Positions 13,203-22,205 of a stretch of 64,000 nt of DNA are shown here, piece by piece (the first letter of the stretch is position 1; each line of letters opens with the position of its first letter). The notes beneath the pieces were generated by a model, which worked only from the letters and a program-made list of their open reading frames with translations, had not been told where the DNA came from and ran no database searches. Both the position numbers and the translations under genes were made by a program. This stretch comes from Trogon surrucura (lineage: Eukaryota; Chordata; Aves; Trogoniformes; Trogonidae), in the NCBI GenBank assembly GCA_020746105.1, contig CM036619.1, positions 1,637,395 to 1,701,394 on the forward strand, written 5' to 3'.

Positions 13203-13696
13203 ACATAAGAAAGACATGGACCTGTTGGAGCGAGTCCAGAGGAGGCCACAAAAATGATCAGAGGGTTAGACAGCTTCTCCTATGAGTAAAAGCTGAGAGA
13301 GTTGAGGTCATTCAGCCTGGAGAAGAGAAAGCTCTGGAGACACCTTATTGCAGCATTTCAATACTTAAAGGGGACCTACAAGAAAGATGGGGAAAATTCT
13401 TTTATTAGAGCCCATTGTGATAGAACAAGGGATAATGTTTTTAAACTAAAAGCAAGTAGATTCAGATGACATGTAAGAAAGAATTTTTTTTACAATGAGG
13501 CCGGTGAAATACTGGACCAGGCTGCCCAGAGAGGTGGCAGATGCCTCATCCCTGGAAACACTGAAGATCAGGTTGGCTGGAGCTCTGAGGAACATGTCCT
13601 TGCTCATTGCAGGGGGTTGGACTAGATGACCTTTAAAGGTCACTTCCATCTCAAAGTATTCTATGATTTTATGATACTACGATTCCATGATTTTAT
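13203..13696 (+). mobile_element. CR1 3' portion, about 500 bases
   Basis: It begins at CATAAGAAAGACATGGACCT (the ORF2 C-terminal KKDMELLERVQRR segment of CR1) and runs through the LRSFSLEKRKLW-like segment to the 3' end. It terminates in degenerate octamers (ATTCTATGATTTTATGATAC) at 13653-13696. Many substitutions and small indels mean no open frame spans it. Confidence 0.92.
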
Positions 13697-16445
13697 ATAG
13701 TCTTTACTTGGTCCTGTTGTATTGCTGTGGGCTACAAGAACAGCTACAGAAGCACTTTCCTCAGCTGAAACTGCCAGGGACAAACACCTAGATCCAGCCC
13801 TACGTAGCATTTTGGGACAAAATGTCAGATAAATGACAACAGGAAAACCCTGGGAACACTCTGACCTGGCTAATAATTCTCCCATGATGGAACCAAGTTT
13901 ACTTTGGGCAACTGGTGGGTTGAAGAGGAAAGGGTGGGAATGTGATGGAGATGGCTGGCTGGACACCTCTTCTGACAGCTGTCCTTTTAGCGTTGCATGA
14001 TGCATTCTGCTGTGAAGTGTGGTTGGTCTGTGACTGGTTATGGATGTGTGGTATTTGCCTAAGTGGATCGAGAGCCTTGTCACCTGAGCCTTTTTCCTCC
14101 TTCTCCCTTTCTCATCTCTGTTTCTTGACCTTCTGTAGCTGTTGTAATAGAGTTGTGATCAGGAGCAGGGAGTGCAGAGGATTTCCAAGTTCTCGGAGGT
14201 ATCTGTTCTGCATGGAGAGCAAGAGCTCATATCACCCTCCCCACCACGTTCAGTGATGCCCTGTCCAGACCATACCGAGAAAGAAGTCCTCCATAACCTG
14301 GTCCAGCTTGGCTGGGGAAAAGAAAATTGGTGCCTGGCCTGCTAAGATGCAGTATCGTAAATTTTACATAGTAGTCCATGGAATGGACAAGCGCTGGACC
14401 TTGTGACTGTCACCTATCTCTGGGTAAGTTTCTCCACCCAATACTCATCTCTCTGGTTTCCCGCTGCGGTGGCTGTGAGTGTGCCACTGAAGTAGGTGTG
14501 GAGAAACCGTAGAAACAGACATCTTTTCCATGGACATTTAATCTCTTTGGGTGGGATAACATAGGGTTGTTGTTAGAGTTAGAGTCTGCAAGAGACACAT
14601 TTTATAGCAGCATCCTTTTGAAAGATAAATTGTTCTCCATTGCAAGAGAGGTCAGTTCTTGGGCTTTGTGTGCACCGTTGCTCCCCGATGGTAACCAGCA
14701 TCAGGACGGGGATGTGGGGGAGCAAGTTTGGGTTCATGTAACAAAGCGATAAAAATGAGTGAGCATAGTTTAAAGTAGCTTAGACTTGCTGACCAACTAG
14801 ACATGCAGTCACCTTTCAAAGCCGAAAAGCTTTAGGCAGCCTAAATGTTTTAGGTCTGTATAACTGAGAACTGAAATGCACTGACAATGGTGAGATTGCA
14901 AGGGGGAACCCATCCATCTCACCTCCATCCATTTCTGGTTAGTTTATCCGTTCACCCACCCATACATCAAACCGTTTCTAATCCATACTCTCAGCACCGC
15001 CGAGGAAGGTTTGACAGGCGGGGAGGGAAAGTGCCAGGTCATCACTTCTATTATCGTTGCAAATGAATTTTATGTGTGTATATTTAGATACATATATAGG
15101 ACCCACTGCTGTTTACTCAAGAAAGACATTTAAATCCATAGCAGGTATCACTGGGGCAAAGATCTTATCAAACAGAAAAAAGTAATAAAGAGCAAAGCAG
15201 TTCTTCAAGTCCAAAGTCCCATTCACTGCCTGTTTCCTTCCGCTGCCGCCTTGCAGTGACTTCAGAGGCATTTCCATGCAGATTCCTTGTGGCAGAGGCT
15301 AAGCTTCATCAGCATGCATGGGCCACAGCTGAGAAAGTGCCTCCTCACCCTCCCCTTTGAGACTCTGAACTGTGTACCTACTCTGACCAAGGCTGTCAGC
15401 TTTGCATCTCCCAGGCTGCTGCAGATGCTACTGTAAGAGAGTTGTCGTGGGCTGGTGTCAACCCTGTCTTCAGTCCCAGGGGATATTTTGCCAGTAAAAT
15501 GCTCCCTCCTCACTTCTTCCTGTCCTCCTGCTGGAGTTGGACAGGGTGAGCTGGGTCTATTCCTCCATGTGTCTCCCTAAGGCCCCTTTCCACTTCTGAT
15601 CATGGCTTTCTAAGTGTGGGTCCTTCTCCCCGGCACAGTGGCTGTTTCCCCTCCTCAGGGCTGATTTGGTTGTCTCCCCATGTCCTTCTCCTGAACCTGG
15701 CTCCACACATGGAGCACAGGCAGCCAGTTCATAAAAGACCAGTCTTGCAGAGGAACTGCTCTTCCTTACTCTGACTGATTTGCCTCATTTTGCCTCAGAT
15801 TCCCTGCTATGGGCGGTGGGTTATATTCTTGACTCTGCAAGTATCACAACCTTAGTGTCAGCAAAGCCCATATTCTGTCTCATGTGAAAGTTTGGTCTTT
15901 GCATGACCTTTCATGCACCAGCACAACTAAGCTTTAACACCTTTCCTTCTCTTCCTTCTTGCTGGTGCTCACCTGGTGGACACTCATTTCCTCTTTCCAA
16001 ACCAGATGTATATTGGTTGCCCTGTGTTGCAGATGAGGAGAGCCAGGCTGTGTCCACACTACAAAACAGGCTGTGGAATGATAGAAACACATGAGCACTG
16101 CTGCCCCAGGGCATCCCATGCATGTAGTTTCCCACTTGCCTGGGGACCTGGAGTTGTTTGACAGCCTTCAATCACAGTGGCATTGAGCAGCTCACACCAC
16201 CCACTCATGTTCCCTCACCACCCCCAAGCAGGGTATTCACAGTGCCTGTGAGTACAACCCTGACTCCATACCCACCTCAGGCATTGCAGTCTCTGACCTG
16301 GCTTAAAACCATGCCCAGGAACCTTCACAGCAGCACAATCTCATGGAAGATGTTCCCAAAAGATCTTTAAATTTCTCCATCCCACTGGGCCATCCAGTGC
16401 AACGGTGTACGTGATGTGATACCCACCAGGCTCACAGAACCCAGA
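13697..16445. other. Unique non-coding DNA
   Basis: No gene or interspersed repeat was recognised. The 14980-15150 part is AT-rich and includes TTTGACAGGCGGGG and TTATCGTTGCAAATGAATTT, a texture that could mark a regulatory element, but no distinct motif cluster is evident. Confidence 0.45.
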
Positions 16446-16964
16446 AACAAGGACATAGGCTTGTTGGAGTGAGTCCAGAGGAGGCCACGAAGATCATCAA
16501 GAGGCTGGAGCACCTGCCCTATCATAGAATCATAGGATCATTCAGGTTGGAAAAGATCCTTGGGATCACTGAGTCCAACCAGGCTGAGGAAGTTGGGGTT
16601 GTTCAGCCTGGAGAAGGCTCTGCGGACACCCTACAGTGACCTTTCAGTACCTGCAAAAAAAGCTGGAGAGTGGCTTATTATCGGGCAATGTAGTGGTAGG
16701 ATGAGGGGTCATGATTTTAAACTGAAAATGGATAGGTTTAAATTAGATATAACGAAGAAACTCTTCACTGTGAGAGTGGTGAGACGCTAGACCAGGGTGT
16801 CCAGAAAAGTTATGGAAGTCTTCTCCCTTGAAGTGTTCAAAGCCAGGTTGGACAGGACTTTGGGCAACCTAGTCTGGTGGGAGGTGTCCCTGCCCATGGC
16901 AGGGGGTTGGAACGAGATGATCTTTAAGGTCCCTTCCAACCCAAATCATTCTATGATTCTATGA
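16446..16964 (+). mobile_element. CR1 3' portion interrupted by a second CR1 fragment
   Basis: The left arm (16446-16521) reads CR1 from the ...GGACATAGGCTTGTTGGAG segment to CACCTGCCCTAT. The right arm resumes at CAGGCTGAGGAAGTTGGGG (16580) and continues to the 3' end with ATTCTATGATTCTATGA at 16948-16964. Between the arms lies a reversed CR1 piece. Relative to other CR1 copies about five bases (GAGGA-like) are missing at the junction, consistent with a small target deletion at insertion. Confidence 0.92.
16522..16579 (-). mobile_element. Short CR1 3' end nested inside another CR1
   Basis: Reversed octamer TCATAGAATCATAGGATC is followed by TTCAGGTTGGAAAAGATCC and ACTGAGTCCAACC. This is the extreme 3' end of a CR1 type whose tail reads GGTTGGAAAAGA rather than GGTTGGAAGGGA. 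At about 58 bases it is almost entirely 5'-truncated. It is flanked on both sides by one plus-strand CR1, so it inserted later than its host. Confidence 0.88.
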
Positions 16965-17219
16965 AACACTAAGTTCTGCAGACCAAGAAGACGACCAAGG
17001 GGCTTTGCCACATGTCAAAGAGTGCTCCAGCATCTGGTACAAGCCTATGGTCACAACACCACATGTGGCTTTGTGGCTGGGTAGGGGAGATCCTCACCAA
17101 GCTGGAAAGCCAGGGCTGGGACAGGGCTGTGCAAACCCATGACCAACCTGTTTAGCGGCCCTTGGAAGCAACGGGAAGCTGGGCATGGCCTCTCCCTTTC
17201 TCCGGCAGCCTGTAGTTAA

Positions 17220-17760
17220 ATATCGACAAGGGAGTACTCTTCTTAAGGGATGGCTAATTTTATGAGCAATTGTCAAGGAACGCAGGGATGCCACTATCTC
17301 ATCCAATATCCTGTCTCTGAGAGCATCCCCTCCCCTCTGCTTCGGAGGAAGGAGTCAGCCCCTGTAATGGACACTTATCCAATAATATGCCAATGGGGGC
17401 AGTTTCTTGCTAACCTCAAGTGGTTAGTGTTTGGCGTGTGTCCTGAAACACAACACTGACATCGCTCATAAATATTTATCCCAGCTGCTGGGGCCGCGTA
17501 GGAGATGTTTTACTATCTACAGCCTTTGTGGGAGTTTTCAAAGCACTTGTAACCAAGAGACCCTGCACCCTGTGTGCTCAGGGCAAAGTGCAGCTCCTGA
17601 GTCAGCTCCAATCTGCTGCCATAAAAGTCTCCGGGGAGGAAATGCACCTGGGAACACATTGGGGTGCAGTAACTGTCATCTGGATTTGCATACTAAGCAG
17701 GACCTTCAGTCACAGTCCCTAATTATCAGCACAGGGCTTAATGCCATTTCCACCCCAGGG
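17220..17760. promoter_or_regulatory. Candidate regulatory block (octamer, AP-1/MARE-like, TAATTA)
   Basis: Non-coding block with several classical words: TGAGTCAGC at 17598-17606 (AP-1/half-MARE), a perfect octamer ATTTGCAT at 17684-17691 (POU factors), and TAATTA at 17720-17725 (homeodomain). CCAAT-like and AT-rich words also lie near 17370-17400. Word matches alone are weak evidence. Confidence 0.27.
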
Positions 17761-18529
17761 TTGTCTGCCGTGGTCCCGGGTGGCTTGTGGACACAGTCAG
17801 AGACTGGTGGAGTCCAGGATGGTTTCCCTGGCAGGCACTTGGGTTGAGGCCATCATGCTGATCTCAAATGTCACACTCCAGGGCTCAACCAACATTGCTC
17901 CAGGAAGGGATTTCCCCCTGGGACTGGGGGAACAGGGATGAAGGCAGGGCTCCAGAAGTCTTGTTTCTTCCTGTATTACAGGCTCTTTAGGCATGATGTG
18001 TGAACACACTGGGCACCATGGCCATGCTCTGTGTTGTCCCAGGGGACCCTGCTGTGTGTTTCAATATCTGACGTGCACATTGCAATGGGCAGGGACAGGA
18101 GGAAATCCTCCCACTCCCCTCTGCTGACACTTTGGAAGAATATCGCTTTGATTTCTGCTAGTGGACAGACTCTCCTCCCCTTGTTTTTTTTTTGTCCAGA
18201 GGGTGCTCTGAACCTTCTGCAAGGGACACAATGCAGGGAGTCACAGCAGAGCCTGAGGGGACCCTGGACAGTCACCCGACCTACCTGTGCCTCCAGATTG
18301 GACCCTCTCCCCTCCTGCTTTTGGAGACAAGCAGGATCCTTCGTGGCACGGGGCTGCAAGGGTTAAGCCACCCCAGTTGCCCTTGTCCTCTTGGAGCGAG
18401 GAATTAGTCTCATCACTCAGTCCAGGTCCTCCACCCCCTCCCAGGATCATCACCCAATGAAACCCTCCCTCCTCCAGCTCCTGGGGGCAGTCAAGCCTGA
18501 AGCCCCTCTCACTTCCCACCAGCATGAAC

Positions 18530-19020
18530 AATGTTATTCTGCACCGAGGCAATTACCTCCATCTAATTAAAACCAAGGTGCATGCCATCCCTCAATGACA
18601 CCGGGGTGGAGGCAGTGGGGAGTAGGGAAGGCATCTGCTTCCTGCCTTTTCTCCTCTCTTTCCAGCCCTCCTCCACCGCCCTGCTCCCCCCTCCCTCTAG
18701 TTCTCTGTGGGGCTTTGCTATAGGGTTGCTCCCCAGAAAGCTCAGCAAAATGAGTGTGTGTGTGGTAGGGGGAGGGCGAGAGGAAGGACAGAAAATAGAT
18801 GGATACTAACGATTTTGCTTTTCTCTCTGTCTGTGTGCATGTGTGTGTGTGTGCCTGTACATCAGCTCTGGGGGGTCTTTGTCCCGTCCTTTCCTCCCAC
18901 CCCTCCCCTACAACCCTTTAACAGCCACTCAGCTCCAGAAGCCCTTGATTGACTTCAAATGTAATTAAATCGTAAGCGTGCCGAGCGGCATAATTCAGGG
19001 AGGTTTCATTGCCCATCAGA
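18530..19020. promoter_or_regulatory. Candidate regulatory block (PBX-like site, homeodomain core, CpG patch)
   Basis: The block contains a CTAATTAA word near 18562-18570, TGATTGAC (18946-18953, PBX-like) and TAATTA (18962-18967). A small CpG patch follows (CGTAAGCGTGCCGAGCGGC). A (TG)n microsatellite lies inside it. The juxtaposition of PBX-like and homeodomain words within 25 bases is suggestive but untested. Confidence 0.27.
18832..18854. repeat. (TG)n microsatellite
   Basis: A short TG-repeat with one CA interruption. A smaller TG run occurs at about 18754-18765. Confidence 0.85.
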
Positions 19021-19433
19021 GAGCATGAGGGAGCGGAGAAGGAGGGGCGTTAATAATGCACTTTTTATTGGTGTGCAGTTGGAAGAGGTTCAGGGGATTT
19101 GTGGGGAGGGAGGTGTTCGGGGAGGAGTCTTGGATGAGGCAAGGGAGGGGTCAAGCAGGATGATTCTGAGTCTTTTAGCTTCACCCTCAGAAGCCCTGGG
19201 AGGGATTGGTGTGTCCCATGGTAAGTCAGGTGGGGTGTTCCTGAGGCACTCCATGGGAGCACTGTGGTTTTGGGTCAGTCTACAAGAGATGCAAGGACTC
19301 AGACCACCCTGGTGCTACGCAAAGGCACATTCATCTCAGTCTTTCTCTGTGTCCCATTTATCTGCCTTTAAACATTTTCCAGGTGTTTCAGGACTATGTT
19401 TAGCTGCAGTACATTAGGTCTGATCTGGGACAA

Positions 19434-19620
19434 TAAAATTATAGCACATTTTGGGGTTGGAAGGGACCTTCAAGACCATCTAGTTCCAGCCTCTCTACCA
19501 TGGGCAAGGACACCTCTCTAGACCAGGTTGCTCAAAGCCTCATCCAACCTGGCCTTGAACAGTTCCAGTGAGGGGGCTTCCATAGCTTCTCTGGGCAATT
19601 TCTTCTGGTGTCCCACCACC
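19434..19620 (-). mobile_element. CR1 3'-end fragment
   Basis: TTTTGGGGTTGGAAGGGACC, then GACCATCTAGTTCCAGCC, CCATGGGCAAGGACACC and CTAGACCAGGTTGCTCAAAG mark the reverse complement of the common CR1 3' end. It is eroded at its terminal octamers (AAAATTATAGCACA) and ends near the CTCTGGGCAATTTCTTCTGG segment. Confidence 0.92.
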
Positions 19621-20088
19621 AGAATGGAAGCGTTGCCTTCTCATTATAGTTTTGGTCTGCCATGGGCTGTACATCTCCTCTCTGCATGAGGATTGACTGG
19701 AGAGGAAGCAGTAGGACTTGTGCTATTTCAGTAAAGATTTCGCATCACACCCAAGGTCATGCAGGCACCATGATGAACAGGGAGAAGCAAAAAGCCAAGG
19801 CCCAGTGTCTGAATCTGGTGTTTCAGACACAGCAAGGAGGACATTCACCTTACACAGTCAGGTTATGTCCTCGACTCAGGATGAGGATTTCATCTTCCTT
19901 GCACAGCAGCTTGTTATGCGTCCTCACTGTCTCCCGTCACAGTGGGTGACAACTCTGCTTTAGGTCCTCTGGGGAAACCCATTTTTTTTTAACACAGACA
20001 TTCACCAAGCTGGCTGATAATTCCTGAGCTGGATGCCAGCTTCCAGATTATGATGATTTTTTCCCACTTGTATATTATTATCTCAGAC
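19621..20088. other. Unique non-coding DNA
   Basis: Nothing recognised. A short T-run lies near 19983-19990. Confidence 0.45.
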
Positions 20089-20439
20089 GAGGGCCACAAA
20101 GATGATTAGGGACGTTGGACAACCTCTGTTGTGAGGACAGGCCGAGGGAGCTGGGGTTGCTCAGCTTGGAGAAGAGAAGGCTCTGGGCTGACTTAGTAGT
20201 GGCCTTCCAGTACATGAAAGGGGCCACAGGAAAGATGGAAAAGGGATTTTTACAAGGACCTGTAGTGATAGGACAAGGGGCAATGGCCTGGATTTGCAAG
20301 AGGGTAGATTTACACTAGATATAAGGAAAAAAATCTTCACCGTAAGAGTGGTGAAACACTGGAACAGGTCACCCAAGGAGGTTGTAGATACTCCATTCCT
20401 CAGAAGTGTTCAAGACCAGGTTGGATGGGGCTTTGAGCA
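20089..20439 (+). mobile_element. CR1 fragment, left arm of an inverted CR1 pair
   Basis: It runs from CGAGGGCCACAAAGATG through GCTTGGAGAAGAGAAGGCTC and AGGAAAAAAATCTTCACCG to GGATGGGGCTTTGAGCA. It lacks both the CR1 5' region and its own 3' end (no GGTTGGAA segment and no octamers). It abuts a minus-strand CR1 copy directly. Confidence 0.92.
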
Positions 20440-20755
20440 GGGACACGTCTCACCAGATCAGGTTGCTCAAAGTCCTGTCCAGTCTGGCCTTGAACACTTC
20501 CATGGAGGGGGCTTCCACAACCTTTCTGGGCAACCTGTTCCAGTGTCTCATCACCCCCATAGTCTTCCTAATATTTATTCTAAATACACCCTCTTTCAGT
20601 TTAAAATAATTACCCCTCATCCCATCACTACACTCGCTGATGAAAAGTCCATCCACATCTTTCCTGTAGCCCCCTTTAAGTACTGGAAGGCCACAATAAG
20701 GTCTTCACAGAGTCTTCTCTTTTCCAGGATTAACAACCCCGAACCTCTCAGGCTC
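20440..20755 (-). mobile_element. CR1 fragment, right arm of an inverted CR1 pair
   Basis: It begins with GGGACACGTCTCACCAGATC and GTTGCTCAAAGTCCTGTCC, then TTGAACACTTCCATGGAGG, and runs to TTCCAGGATTAACAACCCC and CTCTCAGGCT. It too lacks the extreme CR1 3' end. With the left arm it forms a tail-to-tail inverted repeat with arms of about 320-350 bases and essentially no spacer. Confidence 0.92.
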
Positions 20756-21093
20756 ACAGAACCTGAGAAGATTGAAGGTGGTTTCAAGGTTCATAAATAT
20801 TGATGCTTTTGGAGGCTCTGTGGTCACTGTCTTGTTCGCAGGTGTTGTCACAAAGAAAAATTCAGAGGTGTGATAGCATCTTCCTGTCTCTAACTCGTTG
20901 TACACAAGCCTGAAACAAGGAAGCTGGTTTAGGGTCTATGCTTCCAGAGGAAGGAAGGTATCTCATAGTTTGTTGCATGTGTTCAGAGAGACAAATATTG
21001 CCTGGAGTGGGAGCTTTGACTCCCTTGCAGAATGCAAAGGCCAGCCACAGGGTGATGAGGCCTGGACACCACATCCTCTGTCACCTGTTACTT
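20756..21093. other. Unique non-coding DNA
   Basis: Nothing recognised in this interval between two CR1 copies. Confidence 0.45.
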
Positions 21094-21551
21094 CACAGAA
21101 TCATAGAATCACAGAATGCTTAGAGTTGGAAGGGACCTCGAAAGATCATCTAGTCCAGCTCCCCTGACAGAGTAGGATCATCCAGAGCAGGTCACACAGG
21201 AACGTGTCCAGGTGGGGTTTGAATGTCTCCAGAGAAGGAGACTCCACAACCTCTCTGGGCAGCCTGTGCCAGGGCTCTGTCACCCTCACAGTGAAAAAGT
21301 CTTTCCTGATGTTTTTGGGGAACCTCCTATGTTCCAACTTGCATCCATTGTCCCTTGTCCTGTCACTGGACATTACTGAGAAGACCCTGGCTCCATCCTC
21401 CTGACACTCACCCTTTATGTATTTATAAACATTTATGAGGTCACCCCCCAGCCTCCTCCAAGCTGAAGAGACTCAGCTCCTTCAGTCTTTCCTCATTATG
21501 GGGATGTTTCACTCCCTTCATCATGTTTGTGGCTCTGAGCTGGACTCTCTG
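21094..21551 (-). mobile_element. CR1 3' portion, 'GTCACACAGGAACGTGTCC' type
   Basis: It starts with CACAGAATCATAGAATCAC, then GTTGGAAGGGACCTCGAAAG. Diagnostic segments ACAGAGTAGGATCATCC and GTCACACAGGAACGTGTCC follow, then the body through CTTTATGTATTTATAAACAT to GGCTCTGAGCTGGACTCTCT. The same CR1 subfamily recurs at 31483 and 50311. Roughly 460 bases of 3' sequence, 5' truncated. Confidence 0.93.
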
Positions 21552-21959
21552 GTTTGTCTTCTTCCTAAACTCCCAGGTTTGCAGTTTTGTCTTAGCCAAC
21601 GCCTGTCCTTGTGGCACCTCGCACGATGCTTTGCTCATTGCTGCAGAATCCGTCCATCGCTGTCTTTCCTGACTTGGAAGAGGAACCCTAAAACAACTCA
21701 ACTCACACATCAAAACTTTCAGCTGACGTTCCTCAAGATATCTTTACTCTTGATGCTCTTGGTGTTTTATTGCCATGGCCACCCAGGAGCCTGGGGTTGC
21801 GTGGGACCACTGACAGCCCAGTTCAGCCCATGGAGCAGAGAGTGAGAGTTGCAGCTGAGATGTCACGGTCCATGGGGCTGGGAGAAGAAGTACCAGCCAT
21901 GGAGTGGGTCCCCATGACTGGTTAGGTCAGGTAGAGCCCGCTGGAGCAGCTCGTGGGGT

Positions 21960-22205
21960 AGGGAGGGGGATGGGGGGTGGGGAGCGGATTAAAATTCTCG
22001 TTTCTTCACGCTGGGTGAGAATGATACAGTGGATTAGGCTGGGAGCTGCTCCTGGCTGCGGTGCTCTGCTGAATTAGCAACATGTTTGAATGAGATAAAA
22101 GGGGCGGCTTACCCCATCGCCCTCGTTCCACTAATCCCACTACAGCTGTGAAATGAATAGCAGCAGATCCGCTTTACTCCCTTCACTGACTATTTTCTAC
22201 ACTTG
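21960..22205. promoter_or_regulatory. Candidate regulatory block with three bicoid-type words
   Basis: GGATTA occurs at 21986-21991 and 22031-22036, and its reverse TAATCC at 22132-22137. These are the cores recognised by K50 homeodomain proteins of the OTX/PITX/GSC type. The surrounding 200 bases also contain TGAATTAGC, TGAGATAAAAGG and AGCAGATCCGC. No coding sense. Confidence 0.27.

Larger units (their letters stand above)
16965..19433. other. Unique non-coding DNA with candidate regulatory blocks
   Basis: No gene was recognised. Two blocks with transcription-factor-like words are listed separately (17220-17760 and 18530-19020). Around 18420-18700 the plus strand is strongly pyrimidine-rich. 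Confidence 0.45.
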
